Origin: Perca fluviatilis
Taxonomy: Eukaryota; Chordata; Actinopteri; Perciformes; Percidae
DNA: 64,000 bases
Assembly (NCBI RefSeq): GCF_010015445.1
Contig: NC_053118.1
Location: forward strand, 20,637,937 to 20,701,936
Reading direction: 5' to 3'
Under the pieces are notes generated by a model. That model ran no database searches. It was not told the DNA's origin and worked only from the letters and a program-made list of their open reading frames with translations. This document shows positions 1 to 16,894 of the stretch, one piece after another. The translations under genes and the position numbers were made by a program. The stretch's first letter is position 1; each line of letters starts with the position of its first letter.

Positions 1-207
1 AAGAGCCACTGTACCTGATGCAGTGATGAAATGTCGTACTGCTGGTATCAGGGTGTGTTTACATTGTCCCACATACACGTAAACGGCTTGTTTGGGCTGT
101 TTTAGATTCTTTTTTAAATGCTTGCAAGAGACTGCGTTTTCACATTGTGAATTTATGTATATCTCCCTGTCTCATAACTTTTTTTTTTGTATAACTTGTA
201 ACTTTAG
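1..207 (+). other. atp4a intron (partial)
   Basis: Intron sequence ending in a T-rich tract and AG acceptor before the first visible atp4a exon at 208. Nothing else was recognised. Confidence 0.7.
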
Positions 208-3832
<3,625 letters not shown>

Positions 3833-4858
3833 GACCAGAGAGGCTCTTTCATCTATCCATCCATCCATCCATTCATATTCATGAAAGCATCATCATGCTG
3901 CAAACTTTGTGATGCATGTATTTATATGTTAAACTAGTGTAATATTATGATGTTATTAATATTCAAGAATAAGTAAATAATAAAAATAAGTAAAATGCCT
4001 ACATGAGTAAAAAGGTAATAATTACTGAACGTCATCAATGAATAAATCACACCGATTTGTTGTGTTTCAGCTCTTTGACTGTGGCTGCATTGTATTTGTA
4101 CTAATAAAGAACTTGAAGACTGATGACAACCTCAAATCAATAACATTAGTAGCAACTTGATTTTTGTATATTCTATATTGCCGTGTGTGTTTTGAAGGTT
4201 GTATCTTTACTTGTTGTAGAGTTGTAGTTTGCATTTGATCTCTTCAAGAACATGGAATTCACAATCTATTCAAAGAATCATGTCACAATCACTTTCTAAA
4301 ATAGGCTGTGAAACAGGAGGCTGCATCTGTCTTGACAAGTAAGCAAACTAGAGCAGGACTGCACATAGGCTTCCACACAGCAGTACATGATAATACCTGA
4401 ACATGTCATTCATTATCAGTGTTTTAGAAAGAAACACAAATGACAATAAGTTAATGATCTGCTCTGCTCTGTCAGAAACCAAATCTCTGTCACATAGGGT
4501 ATATATTTGGTTTAAGGGCTCTCTTATCCATTAAAGTCTCAAAATGACATTTTTAAAGGCTGCCTTGACCATTTTGTTTTAGCTACCAGCAGAAAAACTC
4601 AATTACCATTGAAATGTATCTACAAAAAGATACTCCACAAAGAGAAAGAAAAGAACTTTCCTCTGCACCTCTATTCATTTTCACTCGTCATCAATTTGTC
4701 CTCCTGTCTCCACTCTTGCTCTGCTCAACCTCCCACAGGAAGATCGCAGTCAAATACCCAAAGTGTAAACATTTATCAGGTCTTGTGTATTAACTCACAA
4801 GTGCCTTTTTGCTACTTCTTCTCTCTTGCTTCACTTTTGCTTTCTCCATGTCTGTTCT
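3833..4858. other. Convergent 3' flanks of atp4a and dennd3
   Basis: About 1 kb separates the two stop codons. It should hold both 3' UTRs. It is AT-rich, has a short ATCC run near 3856, and shows no coding sequence. I saw no clear minus-strand AATAAA for dennd3. Confidence 0.6.
4103..4108 (+). terminator. Probable atp4a polyadenylation signal
   Basis: A canonical AATAAA lies about 270 bases after the atp4a stop and before the convergent dennd3 end. An earlier AATAAA-like run near 4040 is an alternative. The actual cleavage site was not determined. Confidence 0.5.
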
Positions 4859-5108
4859 CTACTCGACTTTCCAGATGGCGATCTTGCCATCGTAGCGTGC
4901 AGAGCCACTCAGGACGTAGCGGTCCTCAGCAGAGCAGAGCGTCTGGATGCAGTCTGAATGGGCCTGCAGCTCCTTAGCCACAGCGTGGCTCTCTGCGTCC
5001 ACCACCAACACCTGGCTTCTCAGCTGACCGTCGCACTGACCTCCGACACCGCTCCGGCCACGACAGCCCACCCAGATCTGGGAGGAGGAAAAGTAGCAGG
5101 TGATGATG

Positions 5109-5139
<31 letters not shown>

Positions 5140-8100
5140 CATTTTATTTAAAGGCGCCTTTCTCTGCACTCAAGGACACCGTACAGGGATACATAAGACA
5201 TTTAAAAGCAGTGATAAGTGATGATTGAAGAGGGAAAAAAAAAAAAAAAATGCTGTTTGAGTTACACAACTTACCTTAAAATTTATGAGCACTTGCCTAA
5301 TAGAGGGATACTTTCCAATATGCATGTTTGTTATACTTAAAAAAATATATTTTCACTTGAACACATATGCACCAAACAAATTAATCATTGCTAATGTGAA
5401 TCCACTTTACGTCCTCAATAAGCAACGCCAGCTTTGTGTCCCCATGAACCACAAAAAAAAAAGAAGGAAGTGTTCAACACACATTACGTATACAAACAAG
5501 TTAGCACTCAGATGTAACAGAATGTGACATGTATCATAGCTCACCTGGTCCTTGACTCGAATCATACAGGTGACTCCTGAACTGCCTGGCAGGGAGATTC
5601 TCTTAAATGGCCGTCTGTGGCTGTTAGTGTGCCAGAGACACAGCTCCCCTGAGTCTGCACAGCCCGTCCACAACTGACCTCGCTGGAACAGACACACACA
5701 AACACGAGGAAGTGGCATCAATACGGTTAGCATGTGCAAACATTTTGATAATGTGGAACAGTGACAAAGCGCATTTCATCTGTAGCCAGCGAGTTTTTAT
5801 GCACATCAATATCATACACCAAATCAATTATAATATGGTTGTATCAGCATATTCAAGTTTTTCAGTAAATACCTGAATCTCTCAGTTTCAGAAGTTGCGG
5901 TGAGTACCTGCGACAGCTTCATTATCACTGTCTAGGTGCCAGAATTTCTTTTATCTTCTCTATATAAATCAGTTTGTTGCTGGCTATCATAAATGTTTTG
6001 TTTCCTAATTGACTGACATGCTTGAATTGCTGATTGAAAAGCAGACTGAATGACTGACTTGCTAAACCACTAAATGGCAGCCAACTTGCTTAATTGATGA
6101 ACATCTTAGGATAGCAATGTCACCTCTGGGATGACGATAAAGCTGCTGAAGCTACTGGGCATGCTCCGTATGTCATCAGGAAGTGCCATTCTTCTTTGTG
6201 GCGTTCCACTCTTTTTCAGTTGCACAATGCTGTCACTACAACCTGCACATACACAGATACTTTTCATCAAGCCATTATCAGGGTAAGGTAAGGTAAGGTA
6301 AGGTAAGGTGAAAGTAAGGAGCAGACGCAATTGGTCAAGTTCAGGCATGTTCAGAGAGGAATGTAGGTCTTATAGTTGCCATGCAGTTTACACTATAAAA
6401 TGAGGAAAACTGCGACAGTAAAGAAAGAAAATCAACAGCCACTTTGACAGACACAGAAACCGGTACATTCAGCCAGGGAGCAGCAAATAAGCTTTCAGTG
6501 GATTGCAATAAATGCTACTGTAGTTTGTTATTTGAGTGTTGGTGTGTGAAAGAAAGTGTTGAGGAGCAGAAAGTGCAGGGAAATGTGTGCACTTACAGCA
6601 CCACAGCGCGCCATCATAGATCTGTATGGAGGAGAGACGGTCACAGCTGAGGTGGTGCTGTCGCTTCACTTTGAGACTGGCCGAGTCCCACTGCAGAATC
6701 GTCCCATCACAGCTGCAGGAGTAGGTCTGCTGACTGGGAAAGACAGTTTGAGTAAAGCTTTTAATTTAAAAAGAATGATTAAAACACTTTTCCATTTACA
6801 CATTTTAGACTCCCCTTTATAAAACTGCTTGTAATGTTTAACCTGATAAAACTGACAACTCGACGAAAGAAAATCATGTCTCCACCTGTTGTGTTGATCT
6901 CTGGAGTCCACTGTAAGTCCAGTCACTTCATGTCTGTGCTCATTCAGCTGTTTGTTGCAGGACATGCTGTGAGTGTCTATGATGTAGATTACAGAGTCCT
7001 GAGAGCCAATCCACACCTGCTCCTGGACCAATCCCAGCATGCAGTTCTACATAGAAGAAGATGTGATATCTCAGTTTCACTTCCCTTAGAAAAAGGCGGA
7101 CTAACTAAGTCTCAAAAACAGTATAATAATATTACTGTATTGTATCTCAGTAAATATGCCGTATAGATGTACAGTGTGTGCACCTGTTTCCATTAACTAT
7201 GGAGGTTACAATAACTTCTTCAACAGCAAAATTGTAACAAACATCTGCACAAAGAGCTACAACTAATTGTATTAATGTGAAGAATTTTGAAAACGTTCAT
7301 TTAAATCCTAAAACTAACTGTAGTTTCACCGAAACAACATTATGTTTAAATACAATTGTATTAAAGCCACTATGTGCCGAATTACAACATTTCTAACTTT
7401 GCAGCCTCCAGTAGTATCATCAACAAAGACAATGTGGCAGATTTGAACACAGGAGTTTTCACATAAATTCTACACATAGTGGCTTTATGTTGGATTTACT
7501 ATATAAAGTTTAAATACATTAAGTCTAAAAGAGTACTCCACCGATGTATCATTGCACTCCTATAACTTAGTCAGACTCATGATGGACAGTGATGTGTAAA
7601 GTTGGTGGAGTTCCTCTTTAAGTAAATAAACTCCTCACCAGCTGTGACTCTCCGACCTGGATGCAGTCCTGCAGCATGGACCAGCTGGCTGCATCAAACA
7701 CAACCACTTTGCCCCCACTGAGAGCCACCCACAGTTTCGGGTTCATCTCACCCTCTGAGTCATTGCAAGTCAACTGACCTGAAGTAAGTGAGAAAGAGAC
7801 AAGAGACCAGAGGACCAGTGAATTGTGAGAGGTGGCGGTATGCAGTAAAAAACAGATTGTGCAGCAGGGTGGTCCACAGCATTCATAGACGTCTTGAGTG
7901 GCAGTGACAAGAAATACATAGACAAGATAATAATTAATAAAAAAAAACAAATTAATACACACTATATCACAGTAATGCATCAGCCATATCGATCACTTCA
8001 TAGGTCTTGTTTATCTGAATGAACAGATAATCAAGACAGTGTTGCACACGGTACCTGGTGTGTAAAGCAGCACATGTACAGTCTGAGGTTCAGCCAGGTC

Positions 8101-8239
8101 CAGTGATGGGTTGATCTTGTGTTTTAGAGTCTCTGAGGTAGTTTCAGGCACCATCATGGGTACTGGTCAGAGACAAACACAATGAATGAATGAATGAATG
8201 AATGAATATGACAGAGAAGGTGATTGGAGAAGGTACAGT

Positions 8240-8276
<37 letters not shown>

Positions 8277-9695
8277 GAGAAACAAGAATTAGAGCTAAAA
8301 CGATTAGTTGATTAATCAATTAGTTGTTCCACATAAAATGATATAGCAACTATTGTGATAATTCGATTAATTATCTAAGTCATTTGCTTAGCAAAAATGC
8401 AAAATATTTTCTAGTTCCAGCTTCTCAACAGTGAGGATTTGATGTGTTTCTTTGTGAGATAGTAAACTGAATATCTTTGAGCTTTGGACTGTAGCAACCT
8501 TGGGCTTATAGACGTGATATTCTGCACTATTTTCTGCCATTTTATAGACCAAATGATCAATACACTAATTAATCATCATTAGTCTGAGTGAATCATTAGT
8601 TTGATTAGACACAGTTGTATGAAGAAAAGATGGCGACTCCGACTTTGATTCAGCAAAATGATAGTATTTATTTGATATGAGCCCAGACCTTCATGTTTGA
8701 TCTTATCAAAGTAGGCCAGCTTTGAGGCAGCAATGACGGACCTCTGTGTCTGCAGGCAGCCCATGACAGCATCCATTAACAGGACGTTGGTCAGAGCCTG
8801 AGTCATGTACTGAGGGTCCTTAGGACACAATAAATAAACCATGTTAAAGAAATATTTAACAAAAACATTGAAAAGTGACTTGTGTAGTCAAAAAAAGTAA
8901 CTAAATCACTGCTGTAGTGGTCATATTAGGTTATATGGAGTAGTGGTGAGGTCACACTTACACAAGTCTCTGCAAATATTTGTTATTTTATGTATTCACT
9001 GTAATTGAAGCCACATAGTTCACCATTGTACAAATGTGACCTGTGAATGTGCACAGTGGGCCAAAACAGTGTTGTCTTGCTAAATAGTGGAATGTTTGAA
9101 AATGGAGAGTTTATTGTTCCAGTGGTGTGCCGACAGCCTTTGTTGTACCTTATGCTGGTCGGCCATCTTGCGCCCGGCCCACATTTCTTTCACCACAAGG
9201 TTCCAGAGTTCTGTGTCTGTCTTCAGATTGGCCTCAAACACCTCAAGCCTACCAGAGGTCTCGATACGAAGGGAAGGAATACGCACAAGTAGAAAGGGAG
9301 CTGAAGCAATCTTCACGTCCTGCACAAATATGGGGGAGTCATTTATTGAAACAAGAGTGCAGATAATATGACCTCAGAGAAAGGGGATGAATACACACTT
9401 GTATGTCTCTGAACTTTGTGATTTCCAGGAAGCTCTGTCGTCCCACAGTGAGCAAGAACAGACGTTTCTGCGTCATGGCAATTTTACCAACCCCATGGGA
9501 GGTCTTGACACACGACGACAACTTGTAGACACATTCACTATTGTCAAGATGGTCGATGACCTCAGGGGGCAAGTTGACGTCTTGTGCCTCAGCCTCCGTC
9601 TCCTTCCAGAAGGTGTAGAAGACTTTGAAGAGTTCAGGGTCCACCTGCTTCTGCTGGCCTGGGAGAGGGATGGAGAGGGGAAAAAAAAAAAAAAA

Positions 9696-9726
<31 letters not shown>

Positions 9727-12700
9727 CGCAATCAGGTGCAAGCAGACATACAAACATATACAAGACAAAGACATGGTGACACATTGAGTGGGGAAAAAAA
9801 AAACATGCAAATACAACTGAAAACATTCCCACTCGCACAATCAGATTCAATCAGATCAGAAGTTATTTCCACATTCAACCTCAGATAGCTCTGAATAGTG
9901 CATATTATCGTTCATGTGTTACTAAATGACCGTCTGAATTCACATGGCTCATGAGAGTGGCTTCAAAGACTTTGTGTAATACTTCATTTTCCTCCAAAGA
10001 TCAAGTGCCTTATCTAATATCTCATGATGTGGCTGACTGAAAACAATAAATTATACCTACGCATTAGAAAGCTGATAATTGTTTTGTTGCAACACCAAAG
10101 CAAATCAGTGCACTTATATGCATATTGTAAAGAGGTTTATTATTAATCTAAAGAAATCAACAAAAACGTGCTGTACAGCCTTACAGAGCATTCAAGAAGT
10201 GCAACAGATCATCTAACTGTGGCTTGATTCAACCATCACAACAAGTGATGTAATCAATTAAAAATGATTTAATTTAATGCTGGTGGAGAAAATAATTACT
10301 GTATAAATCACGTGCATGTCCAACATGTCGGCTCAGAGCACATCTAATCAGAGGATTCCGAAAAATGCCTTCAAGATTTACTAATCTTTCCCCTTCGATT
10401 TGGATCTTGAATCAGCACCAGTGATGGTACACAATTTTTAGCACTTCGCCTTGACTCACACTGCCGGTTGCAAAATACGGCATTTGTAAGTCTGAGGTTT
10501 GATATTGCAAGGTTCTATACAATTCATAAAAATATTAAATGTCAAAAGAGATCTCTAAACCACACACATGAGCCTGCCTGTCCTCACTTACCATCAGTAA
10601 GAGCATCAAATAATCGGTGTATGGTTGCTACATCCTGAACAATCCCGCACTCCTGAACGCAACGCACAAACTCTTCCTGAAGCAGATGCTTTCGGGGAAG
10701 CGCAAACTTTTTAACGTGTTCATCAGGCTGCACCAACAGCTTCTCATTATCTGTCTTCACCTAATAAAAGGAGAACAAAGACAAGATCACATGTATCATC
10801 ACTACTTTATCACCAACAAAGGCAGACTGGAGTTTCTCCCTCATACCACCACGTCTACAAGATGGGAATAATGGTTGCGTAAACTGACTGGCCTTGAGCA
10901 TTAGTCTCCTGAGTTCAGGTCGTTTGTCAGCTTGCTGCCTCTCGTCTCGGTGCAGTGTGTCCACGAGCCATGTGACCAGCTGTGTGGGGAAGATGGCGGT
11001 GTCCGTCTTGTAAAGGTTCTGGAAATCACCTAGAGCGTCCAGCCTCCGCCAACACAATGTGTTAATGAAACCACGTAAGTAGTAGAATCTGCAGGGGGGA
11101 AATTATTGTAATCAAGCCTCAAGTCTTTGGAGTAACAACGTTTTTTTGGTGGAATAAAGAAGATTAACAACTGAGAGTGAAAATAATAAACAAGAAATGC
11201 TGACAGACCAACAGTGTAACGTTGTTAAACACTTGATTGTACAAATTAAAATGACAGGAATGAGAGGAGAGGAGCCTAAGGAATAATAAAAGCAGAATAC
11301 CTGGCCAGCAGAGTGGAGTTCTCATTTTGGACCGAGAAGATGGCTTTGCCAAGCTGCTGTATCAGCTCACTGTAATAATTTTGGACAGAGTTGAAGGACA
11401 GAGAGGCTGGAAACTCTGGGAGCTTAAACACGTTTGGCGGCTTAGGAGGAGTTCTCAGTGCTAGGAGACAAAGAGGTAGGGAGCGCACAGAGAACATGTT
11501 GGGAGGAGGGGGTGAAGGCAAGAAGGGGAGAGAAACAAAGAAACATTTAATCTTTTCCAGCTACTTTGTCTACAGTATATCCTGACAGTTTGTGCCTCTG
11601 TTGCAGTCTCACCGGGGTCAGACAAGATGATCCTGGTCAGCTGTGTGTTTCTTTGGAAGCTGATAGTTTGGTCGTCTCTGAGGTTAGGGAGGCTCATCCC
11701 CAGTCTCTTACTCAGCTTGCTCTCTGTAATAGAGCTCTTACTCCGGGCTTGAATCTCCTGCACGGTGGGTCTGCGTGGGACCTTAACCAAGGCCTTCATC
11801 CTAGACGACACATGATAGAAACAATGCATTACAGGGGTACTTTTATTTTTTATTTGGTACCACTCCAAAATGTTGTCAGTTGTTTGGCATAAACATATTA
11901 ACTGTCTGACTGACCCCTAAGTTTAAACTAATGCAGTCGAATACAACAGCCCTGCAATAAATCCTACCCTCAAGAAGATTATAATGTTTAGAGAGGTGTT
12001 GGTGAACTTTATATTATCAGTTCATTTGAGAGTTGATGGGTTTAATAATTTACTTCTGCATCAAAGAACGAGTGCTGAGTTCCATTCGAGCAAAGTTGTC
12101 CATTTTCCTGTTGAGACGATCCTTGAGGAAGGAATGAAAGATGTGTGTCTCCAACACCTGCAACACAGCCATGTTCATTTGAAGATGAGCACCTGGTCCC
12201 AAGTCCTAAGTTAAAATAACAGAAAAATATTACCCGTTTTACAAAGTTAGTATTTACCTTTTTGTAAAACAGCTGTTCAGCTGGCTCTCTGGTTTTCAGG
12301 AACTCTTCACTGTTAAACACTCGATGTTCATAGTTCAGATGACTGCTAACATCCCTATTATATACATACATACATGTATTAATTAACAAAATATATATTT
12401 TTAGGAGAACCATCCCATTAGATCTCAGTAAACAAAGAACACACACAGAACCTGAATATGTTGACAATCAGTTCCAGTGTGATCCTCTGAATGTCGTGGT
12501 TGAGGTTGTGTTGCCACGCTCTTCTCTGTGCCCGCTGCTCACTGATGTCAGCGCAGCTCGCATGGTGGCACTGATGCAGGTCAAAATGTATCTGCAGGGA
12601 CTGACACCTGCAGAAACACACTCACACTGTAGATACTAATAGAAACTCAGTCATATCTCTTGTCAAGTTTAAGAAAAGGATCAATAAAATCACACATCTA

Positions 12701-15700
12701 GTGTCCAAGTCCAAATCCATATGGCACTTTTTAGTTTGTTTGTTTGTATTTCTGTATAGTACTATTATAAATTAACAGTAGTTGTATCATTCTTGACAGT
12801 GAGCACCTCTGTGTGAAGCAGTCTGCAGCAGCCGGTGGAACCTCTGGTAGGTCAAGAGTCTCAGAATAAGAAGTGGAGACTCTTCCATTATCAATGTTGA
12901 TTAGGATCAGATCATCGGTTTCCTGGACAGAGGAAGATCAAGAATGAAATCAATCCCTTCCTCATTTTATTTGTGCATTAACTGAGAAACTTCTTTTGTA
13001 AACAAATACATGACAATATTTTAACAAAAACAAAAACATTAGTTATGTGATCGAGGAATCCAGAACAGCTCATCTGAGCTTTCATTTTCTCAAAGGAAGA
13101 GCAGGATACACAGGGCTCGGTTTACACCTATCACCATTTCAAGCCAATTGGGGACCATAGGCAGGCTGGGGGAACTCATATTAATGTTAAAAAACCTCAT
13201 AAAGTGAAATTTTCATGCCATGGGACCTTTAAAGTTTAACATTATTTAGATGAATAAGCTGCTTTGAGGCCAGAGACAATGGCAGCCCTATTCCTCTAAT
13301 AATCCAACCAAGTCTGAAGCAGAAGGCTTAACTCTGTCCTTTCACTCACTCTTTTCATCATTATTTCTGAAACAGAGATGGATATTTTGGATGAAAAAGC
13401 TACAATGTATATATATATATATATATCAGTACTGTATGTTTAATGTACAATCGCCACACAGCATTCCCATTATTCCCTTAATTTTCCACTCCCATTGGAG
13501 GTTTTAAGTGATTTGGAGGATCGTGTACTCACAGCAGCAACCTCTTCAAAATGACTAAGATGGCAGCCCATGACGAAGGCAGTAGGAGCCATGAGAAAGT
13601 CCAGCATGCCTCTGGCCAGGACAGGAACATATGGCTGCTGCCACGACAGAGGCTGGAAGAAAGATCAGGGAGGCGTGGATGGACAAATTAATGGATCAAC
13701 AATTTAAATAACGGATCGCTTGATGAAGGATTATGAAGGATTGAACACCTTGTATTAGATATTAGATATATGAAGTCACATTTCTATATAAGATTGGTCT
13801 TAAATTGCATAAATGTGAGTTTGTCATGTTCAATAGTAAGGTACTATTTCAAACTGAATGTCATGGCTTCAAATTCCATTATTATAATACAGTATTTTCT
13901 GTATTGTGCTGTAACTTCTTTTACAATGTGCATTCAGTTTCACCATCCAAAGATAAACGTTAACGCAAAAGGGGCTTTTATTTTTTTTCCCTGATTATCA
14001 AGAGATAGTCCCTATTATCCCTAAGGTTTCCAACTGCAGCCCTGCCCTACTCTTCACTTCAACAACCACAAGCCACGTAGCGCTATGCTTCTAAGACCAA
14101 TGTTTGAGTCTTATTTAAAAGTTATTTTAATTACATTTAACACTACTGTGCCCTTTGCAGATATGCAGACAAAGATGTTCAACTGACCTGCAGAAAAAGC
14201 AAGAAGCTCTCTGCCACCAGCGTGAGTCTGGCCCAATCAGCAGAGAACAACACCACCCGCTGCTCCTGCAGGAGACAAGATAGCACCTACAGAGGAGGGG
14301 ACAGACAATCAGAGACCGAGTTAATGTGAGCCTCCTCTTGTTTCACTAACAGCTACACAACAGGTGTGTGTGGTACCTGTAGTAGTTGCTGTGGCCTGAA
14401 GCAGAAGAAAGGGAGATGGAGGTCTAAATCTATAGCTGGGTGTTCTTTGTCTTCTCTGGATGGTAATACAATGGTCAGAGGACGCAAGGTAAACATCTGC
14501 AAAACATACACGTCGTTACGGTTTGTGTTCTTCTATCTGGCTGTATCACGGTCAAAGGATGCACAAAAAATGTATATATCTGCACGCACGCACGCACGCA
14601 CGCACACACGCAACATGAACCTGATAACTCCTGGCTCATGATACTATGAGTGTAAACATTTTAAGGACCACAGTAACCACAGAGTGTGAACACACATACA
14701 CACAGACACACACCAAATGTAGTTGTCCAGGAGGGGGAACAGGGACCAGTGCCAGTTTGGCTGCAAACTCCTTCACTGTCTCCTCCATGTCAGACAAACA
14801 ACATGTTCTTAGCTGGATTAACAGACTAACAAAACACAAAGTAGAACAAAGAGAAAGGGACAGAGATTGTGTTTGTGTTTTATTTTTTATAGTAAAGCTA
14901 AACCAATTTAGTTAAGAAGTTTAAGTTTAGCACACTGCTTCTCACCATGACAGACAGTCTTTGAGTGCAGTGAAGTAAGGATACTTGGATATGACACAGA
15001 AACTGTAGGCAGAGAAAAGTTTAGAAAACTTAAAGGACCCAGGTCCATTTTGGAAGAAAGATGTCCCTTCCTGTAAAAACACAGTGAACAGTGAATTGCT
15101 TTTAGTTATGTTGTTTATAATCTTTCAATGTGGGCATGCTATTTATTGACAGATGCTAATTGGTTAAGTTGCCAACAATTGTATCTTAAATAGGTTTTTA
15201 TCTGCATTAGGTTAGATATCTGATTGTAGCAGTAAAACATAGTTGGGCTTTAGTTTAATTGTTGTGCGTGAAGTATTATTTGAGTACTGTGTACCAGTAT
15301 TGGTCGGTAATATTGCATTACTACTCCATGAGTCTTGTTGCCAAAGACATCAGTGAAAACCAGGAAGTGGAATTGTTCATCTTTCTGTTCATTGGTTACT
15401 TGGAGCCCATCTGGAAACAAGAAAAAAATATCAAAACATGTTAACACATACTGTAGGCATGCTAGACTACAATTACAATAGGTCAGTTTTGTACTATTGT
15501 ATGGCTGAACGACATGCATGCAAAAATCAAATCTGTGCATGCCAGGGAATATCAAATACCCGGGAAGCAGAGTTGAGGTAAAGCCATGAGGTCGATGTCT
15601 TTAGTAACACCGATAACTTCACTACCTTCTCTTCCGCCTGCTAAAATTATATCAAACAAAATTACACAAATCACCAATGATAACATGGGTAGAGTTAGGC

Positions 15701-16894
15701 CAGGGACAAATTAAAAACCTTGAACAACGTGCTGTATTTATAAGAAGAAAAAAATATATAAAATCCTGTTGTGTGGCATGTGTGGATAGAAGACAAGCCA
15801 GACAAGCAGGTACAGACCTTGGCTGGGAGCTAGTTGTTCCCTTTTCTTTCTGAGAAAGGAGCGCCGCTTCTTCCCATGTGACCTCACTGCTTCACTCTCA
15901 GCGTGTGGTCTGTTAACGAAGGGAGGGGCCAGGACATGCAGTACCTCCGGCTCCAACGGAAGCTGCTCTGGAGTTCCATTATTGCTAATGGCCTGAGTGG
16001 GAGATAGGCAGGGAAGGATTGGGGGGGACCTCTATTTTTTATCATAATTAGCTTTGATACATGTTATATTAATCTACATCACACATATTCTACATACAGT
16101 CATGTGGCTCATTTAATAGAAGAGACTAGGAAAACTTAATAAAAAAAAAAAATGCTGATTACATAATCTTGAATCACTTGAAAAGGGTGACATGGCTTTT
16201 TTGCATTATTAGCATCAGGGAATTCTATCATTATTATTATTATTATTAAAGCATTCTTTTTGTTGTCTGGACCAATGGTCACTCTCCCTTACTCATTGCA
16301 CAATTAATCAGTGCCAAAGATGGTCTTTCTCGTTGAGTCTAAAATAACAGAGACTTGGTAAATGGGAATCTTCAGAAAATATTTTGATTTTTCTTTTAAA
16401 CAATTTTTTGGGGGCAAATTTTGTTTTTTATTATACTGACAGCCAATATACAGAGGTTCCTGGTCGGAATCCAACCGGGAATGTAACCATTAGGCCACCA
16501 GGATGGCCAAAATGGCCAAAATGATCGTTTATATATCATAATATATTAAGAAAAAGGTAATAAAACATGGGGTTTACCAGTATTCACAATACTCAAAAAA
16601 AACAACTCAGAAATCATGAAAATTCTAGCAAAACTAAAATTAATCTCATAATATAAAAACAACAAATGGAACGGGGCTGCAAACACAAGTTACTTATTCT
16701 ACGATGATGAAATACATCAGTCGTATCTGTGTGTCAGGGCAAATACCTGGTAGACCTCCCTAAGTTTGTCGCTAGATGCTCCTACTACCACGCAGGCTTC
16801 CAGCAGAGCAGGAGGCAGATGGTCCGCCATACTGACACCAGCCCAGGACCCAGTGGGACCAGTAGAAAAGGGGCCAATGTGCTAACTCAGACAG
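4859..16894 (-). CDS. dennd3: DENN domain-containing protein 3 (27 coding exons)
   Basis: DENND3 is a guanine nucleotide exchange factor for Rab12 in endosome and autophagy traffic. Coding runs from ATG at 16830 to the stop at 4859-4861, about 1293 aa (human about 1200-1280). Exons, 5' to 3': 16747-16894 (16831-16894 UTR), 15818-15992, 15560-15637, 15295-15410, 14946-15070, 14714-14825, 14377-14496, 14188-14286, 13533-13652, 12807-12922, 12452-12607, 12258-12354, 12054-12205, 11613-11800, 11301-11460, 10847-11088, 10592-10750, 9399-9658, 9149-9319, 8689-8818, 8055-8162, 7639-7778, 6886-7046, 6597-6733, 6124-6242, 5545-5682, 4859-5077. The tripartite DENN module spans about residues 30-470 ([24 protein letters not shown]), then a regulatory linker, the PH-like actin-binding PHenn region about 800-910 ([13 protein letters not shown]) and a C-terminal WD40 propeller ending GKIAIWKVE. 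The 10847 donor and 10750 acceptor are least certain. It was identified by close agreement with the mammalian protein throughout. Confidence 0.93.
5102..5220 (-). repeat. L2-like LINE/SINE 3' tail fragment with (TTA)n end
   Basis: Read on the minus strand this is a GGCGCC-containing tail followed by AAATAAAAT and (ATT)n, the usual 3' end of teleost L2-type retroposons. It lies in the last dennd3 intron, in the same direction as the gene. Confidence 0.5.
6285..6311. repeat. (GGTAA)n short tandem repeat
   Basis: Five to six GGTAA units in a dennd3 intron, about 45 bases upstream (in gene sense) of exon 6124-6242. On the gene strand it reads (TTACC)n, a pyrimidine-rich tract. Confidence 0.7.
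7362..7487. mobile_element. 126 bp MITE with 15 bp perfect inverted ends
   Basis: The ends TAAAGCCACTATGTG (7362-7376) and its exact reverse complement (7473-7487) enclose about 95 bases with no coding capacity. It is a short non-autonomous DNA transposon in a dennd3 intron; family not identified. Confidence 0.7.
7523..7617. mobile_element. Small TTAA-flanked MITE-like element
   Basis: Roughly matching inverted ends (TACTCCACC inside the left end, GGTGGAGTTCC at the right) between TTAA copies at 7519-7522 and 7618-7621. It ends about 20 bases from the dennd3 donor at 7637-7638. A TTAA target suggests a piggyBac-type mobiliser, by analogy only. Confidence 0.4.
8190..8272. repeat. (AATG)n and (GA)n microsatellites
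   Basis: About five AATG units near 8190-8207, then a (GA)14-like run near 8245-8272, in the dennd3 intron upstream of exon 8055-8162. On the gene strand the GA run is a CT-rich tract. Confidence 0.8.
8290..8595. mobile_element. Decayed MITE with GATTAATC-rich ends
   Basis: The ends are rich in CGATTA/ATTAATC, and the interior carries phrases typical of a widespread teleost non-autonomous DNA element (for example CATTTTATAGACCAAA). It lies in a dennd3 intron and has no ORF. The family was recognised from memory only. Confidence 0.5.
9659..9726. repeat. Purine tract (A)n(GA)n beside a dennd3 splice acceptor
   Basis: On the gene strand this is (TC)n, then about 24 T, then CCCCTCTCC and CAG, running straight into the acceptor of exon 9399-9658. 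It gives an almost unbroken pyrimidine tract of about 68 bases. Confidence 0.85.
13408..13427. repeat. (TA)n microsatellite
   Basis: About ten TA units in the dennd3 intron between exons 13533-13652 and 12807-12922. The rest of that intron holds no recognised feature except a TE-like end near 13180-13232. Confidence 0.6.
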
